Source of the DNA: Candidatus Arcticimaribacter forsetii
GTDB taxonomy: Bacteria; Bacteroidota; Bacteroidia; Flavobacteriales; Flavobacteriaceae
Length of the DNA stretch: 64,000 nucleotides
Direction of reading: 5' to 3'
NCBI RefSeq assembly: GCF_910589745.1
Contig: NZ_OU342399.1
Coordinates: forward strand, 682,001-746,000
Part shown: positions 9,642 to 18,451 of the stretch, piece by piece
Layout of the letters: the number at the start of each line of letters is the position of its first letter
Position numbering within the stretch: the first letter of the stretch is position 1
The notes under the pieces: model-generated
Seen by the model: only the letters and a program-made list of their open reading frames with translations
Database searches by the model: none
What the model was told of the DNA's origin: nothing
Made by a program: the position numbers and the translations under genes

Positions 9642-10355
9642 ATGATTACGAAGAATGAAATCAAGCGAATCAAAAGTTTGCGAAATAAAAAGGACAGGAA
9701 AGATTTAAAACTCTTCATTGCAGAAGGTGAAAAAACAGTTCTTGATTTGCTGAATTCTGGTTGGGAAACAGAATCTCTCTATTCAATAAATCAAATTTCT
9801 AATCAGGAGTCTGTATTAATTAGTTCTAAGGATATGGATCGGATGACGTTGCTTAAATCGCCCAGTACAATGCTGGGGGTTTTTAGAATTCCAGAGAATA
9901 AAATAAGTTCTGAAAAGGGAAGAGTTGTTGTTCTGGATGGAGTTACTGACCCAGGGAATTTAGGAACGATCATTAGACTTTGTTCCTGGTTTGGTATTTC
10001 TACTTTAGTATGTTCCGAAAACACTGTAGATTGTTATAATCCTAAAGTTGTTCAAGCAACCATGGGTTCCTTAAGTCAAGTAAATTGTATTTATACTAAT
10101 TTGGTTTCTTATCTCGAAAATACAAATAAACCAATCTATGCTACACTCTTAGAGGGTGAATCTATTTATGACAAAGAAATAGATGCAGACGGAATTATTG
10201 TTATGGGGAGTGAGTCTCATGGGATTTCTGACGAAGTGATCGCATGTGCTCAGCATAGATTAACGATTCCTCAATTTGGAGTAAAAGAAGGAACTGAAAG
10301 TTTAAATGTTGCTGTTGCTGCCTCTATTGTTTTGGGACAGGCGTTTAGACCTTAA
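9642..10355 (+). CDS. RNA 2'-O-ribose methyltransferase, SpoU/TrmH family
   Basis: This SPOUT-fold methyltransferase would use S-adenosylmethionine to methylate a ribose 2'-OH in rRNA or tRNA. The 237 residues have an N-terminal substrate-binding part (KKDRKDLKLFIAEGEK) and the three family motifs: motif 1 VTDPGNLGTIIRLCSWFG, motif 2 IIVMGSESHGIS and motif 3 SLNVAVAASIVL. It is a different gene from rlmB at 16140-16877. It is divergent from tamL and meets porT tail to tail with one base between. The exact RNA target cannot be read from sequence. Confidence 0.94.
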   Translation: MITKNEIKRIKSLRNKKDRKDLKLFIAEGEKTVLDLLNSGWETESLYSINQISNQESVLISSKDMDRMTLLKSPSTMLGVFRIPENKISSEKGRVVVLDGVTDPGNLGTIIRLCSWFGISTLVCSENTVDCYNPKVVQATMGSLSQVNCIYTNLVSYLENTNKPIYATLLEGESIYDKEIDADGIIVMGSESHGISDEVIACAQHRLTIPQFGVKEGTESLNVAVAASIVLGQAFRP

Positions 10356-10356
10356 A

Positions 10357-11124
10357 CTATTCGAAAGTAAAATTAATGATAAGTCCTTGGGTAAATAGAT
10401 TGTTAATGTTTGAGGTCCAAGGACTGTTTGGATCTACATCCTGAATAATTTCGTTGTCTACAGAAAACACCCCTCTAATCGAGGGTGAAAACTTGAAATA
10501 AGGGAGGTAAAAATCTACCCCAAAACCAATTTCGTAGTTATAGGTCTGACTTTGAACTCTAAAAACATTACTCGAATTGTCGTCACTACTTTTTTTATTA
10601 CTAGAAAGATTAAAAGAAGTCGATATTCCACCAACAACATAGGGTTTGAAATTATTGACTCGAATTGAATTAAACTTTACTAAAAGTGGTAGGTGAATAT
10701 AGGTGGACTTAACTTCCCTTATTCGATCTTGGTCTGTCAATAGATTGGGAGTTGCTTCCGGGTATAATAAATCTCTTTGAGAATAATATAAACCAGGTTC
10801 AAAGCGAAGGTTTAAATATTTATTAATTCTTAAGTCGCCAATTAATCCAACATTAAAACCTGTGTTTTTGACTAATTCTATGTCTGGAAGTCCTCTTCCA
10901 TTGAGTGCTGAAGGCCCTGAATACGTTTTGTCGTATTCTATTTTGTAACCGTAATTATTAAAACCGACGAAATATCCGTAGTGTAAAAATTTTTGATCAA
11001 AATCTTGAAGGTTTTGAACACGCTCCCTAATAGTTGGGTATTGGGCGCATAGGGTACCTGCTCCCAAAAGGAAAAGTAAAAGTAAGAGTTTGTTTCTGTT
11101 TAACAGATTAGGGTTTTGTAGCAC
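10357..11124 (-). CDS. porT: PorT, type IX secretion-associated outer-membrane protein
   Basis: The 255-residue protein has a signal peptide (NKLLLLLFLLGAGTLC, cleavage before AQ) and a small beta-barrel body with alternating hydrophobic strands, including FVGFNNYGYKIEY and LNLRFEPGLYYSQR, ending in LIINFTFE. This matches the PorT family, needed for type IX secretion and, in gliders, for motility. Its start overlaps the end of the menaquinone methyltransferase gene by 17 bases, so the two are translationally linked; porT beside ubiE/menG is a familiar flavobacterial order. Family assignment is good; function follows from homologues. Confidence 0.9.
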   Translation of the reverse strand: MLQNPNLLNRNKLLLLLFLLGAGTLCAQYPTIRERVQNLQDFDQKFLHYGYFVGFNNYGYKIEYDKTYSGPSALNGRGLPDIELVKNTGFNVGLIGDLRINKYLNLRFEPGLYYSQRDLLYPEATPNLLTDQDRIREVKSTYIHLPLLVKFNSIRVNNFKPYVVGGISTSFNLSSNKKSSDDNSSNVFRVQSQTYNYEIGFGVDFYLPYFKFSPSIRGVFSVDNEIIQDVDPNSPWTSNINNLFTQGLIINFTFE

Positions 11125-11839
11125 AATATATTGAAGACACCCCTAAGGTTTGTGGATTGTCTTCTACCTTTATAAACCCTGTTTTTTCCAAAATATTGTT
11201 GAAATCTTTTCCGTGTGGAAAAACTGCTGCAGAATTAGAGAGGTATTTGTACGCTGCACGATCTCGGGTAAATAGTTTTCCCATCAAAGGAACGATTACT
11301 TGAGTGTGAAATTGATATCCTTGTTTGAAGGGGAATTTGGTCGGAACAGCTGTTTCAAGAACAACTAACGTTCCTCCAGGTTTTAAAACTCTGAATATCT
11401 CAGAAAGTCCAACCGTTAAATTTTCGAAGTTTCTAACCCCAAAAGCAACCGTTACCGCGTCAAAAGTATGATCCTCATAATTTAATGCTTCACTGTCTCC
11501 AATAACCATTTCAATGGTATGGTCAAGTTTCTGCTCTTTGACTTTATCTTTTCCAACAGATAACATGCCTGGCGAAATGTCTAACCCAACAATTTTAGCA
11601 GCTTTAGTTTCAACAAGAGCAATTGCTAAATCTCCAGTTCCTGTAGCAATATCAAGAATTGTTTCTGGTTTTTTGTCAATTAAAAGTTTTACAACCCTTT
11701 TCCTCCATTTTATATCAATTCCTAGAGAAATCATACGATTTAAAAAATCGTAATTAGTCGAAATGCCATCAAACATTTGAGTGACTTGTTTCTTCTTGGA
11801 ATCTTGCTGGTTAGCATAGGGTGTAACGCTCTTCTTCAT
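11108..11839 (-). CDS. ubiE: Demethylmenaquinone / ubiquinone C-methyltransferase
   Basis: This class I SAM methyltransferase makes the last methylation of menaquinone, the respiratory quinone expected in this phylum. Visible motifs are the SAM loop ILDIATGTGDLAIAL, VIGDSEALNYED and VAFGVRNFENL. I start it at the ATG at 11839 (MKKSVTPY). The upstream ATG at 11875 would place a perfect promoter (TTG, 19 bases, TATCTTTG) inside the gene. With this start the box ends only six bases before the ATG, implying a very short or absent leader. The name menG is equally valid. The gene overlaps porT by 17 bases. Confidence 0.95.
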   Translation of the reverse strand: MKKSVTPYANQQDSKKKQVTQMFDGISTNYDFLNRMISLGIDIKWRKRVVKLLIDKKPETILDIATGTGDLAIALVETKAAKIVGLDISPGMLSVGKDKVKEQKLDHTIEMVIGDSEALNYEDHTFDAVTVAFGVRNFENLTVGLSEIFRVLKPGGTLVVLETAVPTKFPFKQGYQFHTQVIVPLMGKLFTRDRAAYKYLSNSAAVFPHGKDFNNILEKTGFIKVEDNPQTLGVSSIYCATKP

Positions 11840-11845
11840 AAGTTG

Positions 11846-11875
11846 CAAAGATAGATAATGAAGAAATTTTATCAA
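11846..11875 (-). promoter_or_regulatory. Full promoter for ubiE-porT (TTG-N19-TATCTTTG)
   Basis: On the minus strand a TTG (-33) at 11873-11875 is followed by exactly 19 bases and TATCTTTG (-7) at 11846-11853. This is one of the two best complete Bacteroidota promoters in the window. The box ends six bases before the ATG, so the mRNA is probably leaderless or nearly so. Confidence 0.82.
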
Positions 11876-11966
11876 CTATTTTAGTGTTTTTATTATCTCA
11901 GAATTAAATTAAATCATAATTTGAGACGGTAGTTAAGGTTTTTTAATCGAACAATAAACTTATTAG

Positions 11967-11974
11967 TATATTTG
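11967..11974 (+). promoter_or_regulatory. Promoter -7 box for trkA-trkH (TATATTTG)
   Basis: An exact TAnnTTTG match 25 bases before the trkA ATG. No clear TTG -33 element is seen at the expected distance. Confidence 0.68.
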
Positions 11975-11999
11975 CTATGAGTTTATTTAATATTACTCT

Positions 12000-13349
12000 A
12001 TGAAAATAATTATCGCAGGGGCTGGAGAAGTAGGATTTCATCTTGCTAAACTCCTTTCTTTCGAATCCCAAGATATTACTCTTATCGATACCGATAAAGA
12101 GCGTCTCAATTACGCTGAAAATAATCTTGATATTAAAACTATAAAGGGTGATGCTTGCTCTTTAACTCTAATTAGGGAAGCAAATGTTGGAGATTCTGAT
12201 CTCTTTATATCCGTTACTGCACAAGAGACCACGAACATTACGATTTGTGCGCTTGCGAAACAGTTGGGCTGCAAGAAAACAATTGCGCGTATATCCAGTA
12301 TAGAGTTTATAAATGCCTCCGATGGAGTCAGTTTTTCTGACCTGGGAGTAGATGAGCTTTTCTCTCCAGAAGAATTAGCAGCGGTAGAGATTCAACAATT
12401 GTTAGATCAGTCTGCTTTTAGCGATAGTTATGAATTTGAAGAAGGAGCTTTAACGCTTATTGGAACTACACTAGGTCCTACTGTTCCTTTCGTTGGAAAA
12501 TCAATTAAGGAGGCTGCTACAATTTTCGCGGATTTGCATTTCATGCCTATTGCATTACAGCGAAAAGGTACCCAGTATACTATTATACCTCGTGGTGATA
12601 CTGTGTTTGAAGCTCATGATCAGGTTTATTTTATAACACTGAAAGAAGGGGTTGAAGAATTATACAAGCTAACTGGTAAAACAAAAGAATCAATTAAAAA
12701 TGTTATGATTCTTGGAGGAGGTAAAATTGGCCTAAATACAGCGAGGGAGTTGTGTGAAAAGAAATTTAGAGTTACCATAGTAGAGCAAAATAAAGCGAAA
12801 GCGTTTGATATAGCGGACCAGTTGCCAAATGCTATGGTAATTCATGGAGACGGTAGAAGTGTAGATTTGCTCGATGAAGAAGATATTGAATCAATGGACG
12901 CTTTTATTTCTGTAACAGAAAATTCTGAAACAAACATCATGTCCTGTTTGATGGCAAAATCTAAAAAAGTAAAGAAGGCCATTGCTCTAGTAGAAAACAT
13001 GGATTATTTTCAGTTATCTCATTCTGTAGGAATTGACACGCTGATTAATAAAAAACTTCTTACAGCAAATACCATATTTAGATATATAAGAAGAGGAGAA
13101 GTTGTTGATATGACAACACTTACTAATATGAACGCAGAAATTTTAGAATTTATAGTAAAACCTGATTCTAAAGTAAACGGTTTAAGTATCCGTGATATTG
13201 ATTTCCCAAGATCGGCAACTATTGGAGGGGTTATTAAAAATGGTGACGGTAAAATTGTCTTAGGTGATTATACCATTGAAGCTGGAGACCGAGTGGTCGT
13301 ATGCTGCCTTCCGAGAGCCATTAGAAAAGTAGAAAGCTTATTCTTGTAG
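12000..13349 (+). CDS. trkA: Trk potassium-uptake regulatory subunit TrkA
   Basis: This cytosolic nucleotide-binding gating subunit of the Trk K+ system is a duplicated RCK protein of 449 residues. Two Rossmann starts are visible, IIAGAGEVGFHLAKLL at the N terminus and MILGGGKIGLNTAREL near the middle. Each RCK-N half is followed by an RCK-C (TrkA-C) domain. The gene is one base before trkH, and the two clearly form one operon, giving channel and gate together. Confidence 0.97.
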   Translation: MKIIIAGAGEVGFHLAKLLSFESQDITLIDTDKERLNYAENNLDIKTIKGDACSLTLIREANVGDSDLFISVTAQETTNITICALAKQLGCKKTIARISSIEFINASDGVSFSDLGVDELFSPEELAAVEIQQLLDQSAFSDSYEFEEGALTLIGTTLGPTVPFVGKSIKEAATIFADLHFMPIALQRKGTQYTIIPRGDTVFEAHDQVYFITLKEGVEELYKLTGKTKESIKNVMILGGGKIGLNTARELCEKKFRVTIVEQNKAKAFDIADQLPNAMVIHGDGRSVDLLDEEDIESMDAFISVTENSETNIMSCLMAKSKKVKKAIALVENMDYFQLSHSVGIDTLINKKLLTANTIFRYIRRGEVVDMTTLTNMNAEILEFIVKPDSKVNGLSIRDIDFPRSATIGGVIKNGDGKIVLGDYTIEAGDRVVVCCLPRAIRKVESLFL

Positions 13350-13350
13350 A

Positions 13351-14847
13351 ATGCATAAAATAAATAAAGAAATTATAGCAAACCTAATGGGGGTACTTCT
13401 CCTATTTAACGGTGGGTTTATGTTATTATCTTCTTTGGTTAGTTTGGTAACCAAGGATGGAGTTACCGTTGAAATAACATCATCAGCTTTTTTGATTTTA
13501 TTTTTAGGATTGTTCATCATGCTTTTGTCTAGAAATCATACGAAGCAAATTCAAAAAAGAGAAGGATATATCATTGTGAGTTTTGGCTGGGTATTAATGT
13601 CACTCTCCGGTATGCTTCCATATATATTTAGTGGAGTAATTCCAGACGTATCAAGTGCATTCTTCGAAACCATGTCAGGATATACTACAACCGGTTCTTC
13701 AATATTAACCGACATAGAATCTGTGCCAAAAGGTATTTTGTTTTGGCGAAGTACAACTCATTGGATCGGTGGTATGGGTATCATTGTTCTTGCAATTGCA
13801 ATTTTACCCTTGCTAGGGATTGGTGGGATGCAGCTTTTTACAGCAGAAGCTCCAGGTCCAAGTAGCGATAAACTTCATCCAAGAATAACAGACACTGCAA
13901 AACGTTTGTGGTTTATATATGTAGGTTTCACTTTAGCTGAAACCTTACTTCTGTCCGTGGCTGGTATGAGTTTTTTTGATGCAATAAACCACGCTATGAG
14001 TACTGTGTCTACAGGTGGATTCTCTACTAAAAACTCAAGTGTCGCTTATTGGAATGATACTCCTGTAATTCAGTATATTATTACTTTTTTCATGCTGATT
14101 GCAGGTACTAATTTTGTTTTAAGTTATTTTGCCTTTACAGGTAAAATTCAAAAAATATTGAGGGATCAAGAGTTTAAGTTTTTTATAAAATTTATAGCTG
14201 TAGTTACTCTTTTGGTTACTGTAATTCTTTATAGTACTGTCGATATAACTAAGAGTTCGTTTGAGCACCCTCAGGTATTAGGAATCTTTGAAAGTTCTTT
14301 TAGGCATGCTTTTTTTCAAATAGTTGCTGTAATAACTACAACCGGTTTTGTTTCAGCTGATTTCACTTCCTGGACTCCTTTTCTTACCATTCTATTTTTT
14401 GGATTGATGTTTATGGGAGGTTCAGCGGGTTCAACATCAGGAGGAATTAAAGGTGTGCGTCACTTATTGATGATTAAAAGTGGTTTTTTGGAATTCAAAC
14501 GAGCTTTGCATCCCAATGCAATTATTCAACCTCGATATAACAACTCTATCCTCAAAGAGGAAGTAATCCATAACATATATGCTTTCTTTATTTTGTATAT
14601 GCTTTCTTTCATCATTGGAGCTTTAATTTTCAGCTTTCTCGGTTTGGATTTTGAATCAGCTATTGGAGTTGCTGCCTCTAGTTTAGGGAATGTTGGTCCC
14701 GCATTAGGAAGTTATGGACCCGCTTTTTCTTATAGCGATCTACCTCTTTTAGGAAAATGGTGGGCTTCTTTTTTAATGCTATTGGGAAGATTAGAGCTGT
14801 TTACAGTTCTAATTCTATTTACCCCATTTTTCTGGAAGAAACATTAA
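13351..14847 (+). CDS. trkH: Trk potassium-uptake transmembrane subunit TrkH
   Basis: This is the K+-translocating inner-membrane subunit. The 498 residues have about ten hydrophobic segments and four pore loops carrying the selectivity glycine: TTTGSSIL, STVSTGGFST, TTTGFVSAD and SSLGNVGPALG. It partners TrkA encoded just upstream. Its TAA overlaps the rarA stop on the opposite strand within TTAA. Confidence 0.97.
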   Translation: MHKINKEIIANLMGVLLLFNGGFMLLSSLVSLVTKDGVTVEITSSAFLILFLGLFIMLLSRNHTKQIQKREGYIIVSFGWVLMSLSGMLPYIFSGVIPDVSSAFFETMSGYTTTGSSILTDIESVPKGILFWRSTTHWIGGMGIIVLAIAILPLLGIGGMQLFTAEAPGPSSDKLHPRITDTAKRLWFIYVGFTLAETLLLSVAGMSFFDAINHAMSTVSTGGFSTKNSSVAYWNDTPVIQYIITFFMLIAGTNFVLSYFAFTGKIQKILRDQEFKFFIKFIAVVTLLVTVILYSTVDITKSSFEHPQVLGIFESSFRHAFFQIVAVITTTGFVSADFTSWTPFLTILFFGLMFMGGSAGSTSGGIKGVRHLLMIKSGFLEFKRALHPNAIIQPRYNNSILKEEVIHNIYAFFILYMLSFIIGALIFSFLGLDFESAIGVAASSLGNVGPALGSYGPAFSYSDLPLLGKWWASFLMLLGRLELFTVLILFTPFFWKKH

Positions 14848-16121
14848 TATCCATATTTATCCTCCCAACGCTCCTTTAAAAAAGAACGAATTGCATTTTC
14901 TTTGCTGTTTTGGCCGGGTTCAAATATTCTGGTATTGCTCAGTTCTTCCGGTAAAAATTCTTGATTAACAAAATTTAAATTGTAATCATGAGCGTATTGA
15001 TATCCTTTCCCGTAATCTAAATCTTTCATAAGGGAACTGGCAGCATTTCTTAAGGGAAGAGGAACTTGCAAACTACCATGTTCATTTACTATTTCTTGAG
15101 CTTTTGAAATTGCTAAATAACTTGCATTACTTTTAGGACTAGTAGCCAAGTAAATTACACATTGAGAAAGGATTATTCTTGCTTCTGGATATCCAATAGC
15201 AGTTACGGCCTGAAATGTATTATTTGCAAGCACAAGAGCGGTTGGATTTGCGTTGCCAATATCTTCAGAAGCTAAGATTAATAATCTTCTTGCAATGAAT
15301 TTAACATCTTCACCTCCTTCTATTAACCGAGCTAACCAATAAACAGCAGCATTTGGGTCACTGCCCCGAATAGATTTAATAAAAGCAGAGATTATATCGT
15401 AGTGTTGATCCCCATTTTTATCAAATAAAACAGTTTTGGTTTGTGCTTTTTCAAGGACAATTTCATCCGTAATATCAATCTCTTTTCCTTCTTGGCTCAT
15501 TACAACCAATTCTAATAAAGATAACATTTTACGTGCGTCACCACCCGATAGTTTTAATAGGGCCTGATCTTCAACTAGGGTTACTTTTTTTTGTTTTAGA
15601 ATTTCATCTTTCTCTAATGCTCTTTTAAGAAGTTCTTGTAAATCTTCTTTTAAAAGAGGTTTAAGAGTGTATACTTGGCATCGCGATAACAAGGCCTTTA
15701 TTACTTCAAAACTTGGGTTTTCTGTAGTTGCTCCTATTAGCGTTACAAATCCCTTTTCAACCGCTCCAAGAAGCGAATCTTGTTGCGATTTACTAAATCT
15801 ATGTATTTCGTCAATAAAAAGGAGAGGTCCTTTTTGTGTAAAAAGGCCACCGCTGTTTTTCGCTTTTTCAATTATATCACGAACTTCTTTTACGCCAGAA
15901 TTTATAGCAGAGAGACTGTAGAATGGGCGGTCAATAATTTTAGACATCAACATGGCTAAAGTTGTTTTTCCGGTCCCTGGAGGTCCCCAAAAGATTAAAG
16001 AAGGTAGTTGCCCTGTTTTAAGAATAGGACGTAATGCACCTTGAGCACCAACTAAATGTTGTTGTCCTGCATACTCTTCAATAGTATGCGGTCTCATGCG
16101 TTCTGCTAAGGGTGCTATCAT
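14844..16121 (-). CDS. rarA: Replication-associated recombination protein A (AAA+ ATPase)
   Basis: RarA (MgsA) is a clamp-loader-like AAA+ ATPase acting at stalled replication forks. The 425 residues show Walker A GPPGTGKTT, Walker B LLFIDEIHRF, sensor 1 GATTENPSFE, and the C-terminal helical tetramerisation domain (FIKSIRGSDPNAAVYWLARLI). The gene lies 18 bases after rlmB on the same strand and has no promoter box of its own, so it is probably the second gene of an rlmB-rarA unit. Confidence 0.97.
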   Translation of the reverse strand: MIAPLAERMRPHTIEEYAGQQHLVGAQGALRPILKTGQLPSLIFWGPPGTGKTTLAMLMSKIIDRPFYSLSAINSGVKEVRDIIEKAKNSGGLFTQKGPLLFIDEIHRFSKSQQDSLLGAVEKGFVTLIGATTENPSFEVIKALLSRCQVYTLKPLLKEDLQELLKRALEKDEILKQKKVTLVEDQALLKLSGGDARKMLSLLELVVMSQEGKEIDITDEIVLEKAQTKTVLFDKNGDQHYDIISAFIKSIRGSDPNAAVYWLARLIEGGEDVKFIARRLLILASEDIGNANPTALVLANNTFQAVTAIGYPEARIILSQCVIYLATSPKSNASYLAISKAQEIVNEHGSLQVPLPLRNAASSLMKDLDYGKGYQYAHDYNLNFVNQEFLPEELSNTRIFEPGQNSKENAIRSFLKERWEDKYGY

Positions 16122-16139
16122 AGCACTAATATAATCAAC

Positions 16140-16877
16140 TTAAGAGAATTTTCGTTGTCGGATTATTTCATAAAGAACAGTTCCGCAAGCAACGGCAACA
16201 TTTAAAGAAGCTATAGCTCCTTCCATCGGGAGTTTAGCCTTTTCATTTACAATATTTAAAATACCTCTGGAAATTCCACGCTCTTCAGATCCCATGATAA
16301 GTGCTACAGGTTTTTGCAAGTCTTTTTCATAAACGGTATCGGCTGCCTTTTCTGTAATAGCTACAGGTGCTATGTCGTGCGCTTGTAAAAGGTAAATTGC
16401 GTCCTTTAGGTGATCCACCTTAGCAATGGGCACAGTAAATAATGCTCCCGCTGAGGTTTTAATTGTATCTGAGTTGATACGAGCACTTCCAGTTTGTGGT
16501 AATATAATTCCAGAAACTCCAGTTGCTGAAGCGCTTCTTATAATTGCGCCCAAATTTCGGGTGTCTGTGATATTATCTAATAAAAGAAAAATAGGAGTAT
16601 TGTTAACCGCTAATACTTCTTCGATTAAAGTTTCAAGATTTGCATACGAGATAGGGGAGATGGTTGCTACAGCTCCTTGATGATTTTTATTAGAAAAACG
16701 GTCAAGTCTTTCTATAGGAACATAGCTGTGAGCAACTTTTTTTTCTCGAAGTAAATTTTCTAACTGTTTAAACAAGGGACTTCTTTGATCTTTTAGCAAA
16801 TACACTTTTTCAAGATTTTGGTTTGCTTCTATACATTCTATTATAGCGCGTACGCCGAAGATTTCTTGTTTATCCAT
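16140..16877 (-). CDS. rlmB: 23S rRNA (guanosine-2'-O-)-methyltransferase RlmB
   Basis: RlmB methylates the ribose of a conserved guanosine in 23S rRNA (G2251 in E. coli). The 245 residues contain the N-terminal substrate-binding domain beginning FGVRAIIECIEA and the SpoU catalytic motifs LDNITDTRNLGAIIRSA, MGSEERGIS and IASLNVAVACGTVLYE. It is first in a likely unit with rarA, with a -7 box 13 bases before the ATG. Confidence 0.95.
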   Translation of the reverse strand: MDKQEIFGVRAIIECIEANQNLEKVYLLKDQRSPLFKQLENLLREKKVAHSYVPIERLDRFSNKNHQGAVATISPISYANLETLIEEVLAVNNTPIFLLLDNITDTRNLGAIIRSASATGVSGIILPQTGSARINSDTIKTSAGALFTVPIAKVDHLKDAIYLLQAHDIAPVAITEKAADTVYEKDLQKPVALIMGSEERGISRGILNIVNEKAKLPMEGAIASLNVAVACGTVLYEIIRQRKFS

Positions 16878-16890
16878 TTTTAAATTTTTT

Positions 16891-16898
16891 CAAAGCTA
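16891..16898 (-). promoter_or_regulatory. Promoter -7 box for rlmB-rarA (TAGCTTTG)
   Basis: An exact TAnnTTTG match on the minus strand, with only 13 bases between it and the rlmB ATG, so the leader is very short. Confidence 0.62.
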
Positions 16899-16931
16899 GT
16901 TGTTTCCTATGTTTTGTAAAAGAAATATTGG

Positions 16932-16964
16932 GGTAAAAAAAAACCCGCCAACTTGGCGGGTTAA
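16932..16964 (-). terminator. Terminator of the susC-susD operon
   Basis: On the minus strand AACCCGCCA and TGGCGGGTT make a 9-bp stem around three bases, followed by a run of Ts. It lies about 20 bases after the SusD stop. Confidence 0.92.
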
Positions 16965-16984
16965 TTTATAGTAGTTTCAAAATA

Positions 16985-18448
16985 TTATCTCCAACCTCCA
17001 TTAGATACGTCAACACCAGGAGTACCTTGAGTACCACCAAATGTATAGTTGTCTGCAGGGATAGACTCTAAAGCTTTCCCAGGAACAGGGAAATGTAATA
17101 AAGTTCCAGCTTGAAGATTGTCAAAACCTCTCATTTCAAAGAAAGAAATTCCCATTGAAGCAAGTGGCATTTCAACTAATCTTTCGTAACGAATAGCAGC
17201 AAGTACTTCAGCAGCACCAGTTCCAACAGGAGCAAGTTGACCACGTGTAGTTCTTGTACCCGCGTTAATTATTGCAGCAGCAGCAGCGTTGTTTCCTAAT
17301 CTGTGCTCAGCTTCAGCTAAGTACATTTCTGTTTCAGCTACAGGTAGCTCAACAGTTGGAACAGTCCACTCACTGATGTATGTATTGTAACGACCGTAAC
17401 GGTAAGAAGAGTAGTGATATTCACCACGCTCTGGTCTGAAGTTTTGACCTGCAAGGTATTCATAGTCAGACTCTAATCTTGCATCAGCAGAAGTTGCTGG
17501 GTCAAGAATAGTAGTACCAGCTGGCCAGTAGTCAGGGTAACTTGGATCCATTGCGTGAATAACACGTAGATCAATTCTAGCCCATCCTGGGTAAACTAAG
17601 TACGTTTTGAAATAGTCATACCATACGGTATCATCATGATAAATATCATAATCAGTAGTAATACCTCCTTGAGCGTAAGATTTAACTCTTGCCCAGTCTG
17701 TTCCAGCTCTTTCAGAGCTGTTACGAGCATTACCAACTAATAAACGAGCTCCGTAGCTGCTCATAATTTTAGCAAATGCAGCACTTGACATGTCTCCACC
17801 ACCGTTTAACCAGCTATCTGGAACAGTAAAACTGTTTGAATTTGCGATTGCAATTGCTTGATCTAATTTAGCCAATGCAAAATCCATTGCAGCAGCATAA
17901 CCAGCAGCGTCATCACCAACAACACCAGTTTCGTCAGATAACCAAACTTTATCAAAAATAAGAGCGTTGTATCCGATTGTTAATGCTTGACCAAATTTAG
18001 CCATTGCATCAATTAGGTTAGTATTGTCTCCAAAGTCAGTACCATTAGAAACAGCTAATGCAAGTGTATTCGCATCTGAAAGACTAGAATATAGTGCATT
18101 AAAAAAGTCATTAGTAATGAATTGGTTACCATAAGCAACCCCATTGTTCCAAGCTACACGTGGTTCACTTGAAAGGTCACGCATTCCAACGTTACCCCAA
18201 GAACAAGAAGAAGCATCAGCCATTGTGTTCAATGCCATACCTGGACCATAGTAGTTAGAAGTTGTCATATAAATAGCATTGAACAATCCTGCCGCAGTCG
18301 CTTCTAAAGCAACCGGGTCACTTGTAAGGATGTTGTCATTCGGGTTTTCGAGGTTTTCAACCTCTAGTTCTGTTTCAAATGAATCACAGCTTACTACAGC
18401 TAGGAACATAAATGAAACATAAACTAAATTTTTAAATAAACTTTTCAT
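16985..18448 (-). CDS. SusD/RagB-family surface lipoprotein
   Basis: SusD-like lipoproteins form the lid over a SusC channel and capture ligands at the cell surface. The 487 residues begin with a lipoprotein signal (FMFLAVVSC, lipidated Cys21) and the acidic stretch after Cys expected for surface export. The body has the helical tetratricopeptide-like character of the family, with VAETEMYLAEAEHRLG and IRYERLVEMPLASMG near the C terminus, where SusD proteins carry ExRRxEL-like motifs. It follows susC by three bases. No glycoside hydrolase, peptidase or regulator lies nearby, so the substrate is unknown. Confidence 0.94.
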   Translation of the reverse strand: MKSLFKNLVYVSFMFLAVVSCDSFETELEVENLENPNDNILTSDPVALEATAAGLFNAIYMTTSNYYGPGMALNTMADASSCSWGNVGMRDLSSEPRVAWNNGVAYGNQFITNDFFNALYSSLSDANTLALAVSNGTDFGDNTNLIDAMAKFGQALTIGYNALIFDKVWLSDETGVVGDDAAGYAAAMDFALAKLDQAIAIANSNSFTVPDSWLNGGGDMSSAAFAKIMSSYGARLLVGNARNSSERAGTDWARVKSYAQGGITTDYDIYHDDTVWYDYFKTYLVYPGWARIDLRVIHAMDPSYPDYWPAGTTILDPATSADARLESDYEYLAGQNFRPERGEYHYSSYRYGRYNTYISEWTVPTVELPVAETEMYLAEAEHRLGNNAAAAAIINAGTRTTRGQLAPVGTGAAEVLAAIRYERLVEMPLASMGISFFEMRGFDNLQAGTLLHFPVPGKALESIPADNYTFGGTQGTPGVDVSNGGWR

Positions 18449-18451
18449 AGA

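Noticed and set aside
11840-11875. N-terminal extension of the menaquinone methyltransferase (start at 11875)
   Set aside because: The extra codons cover a complete promoter and have no counterpart in the family start MKKSVTPY.
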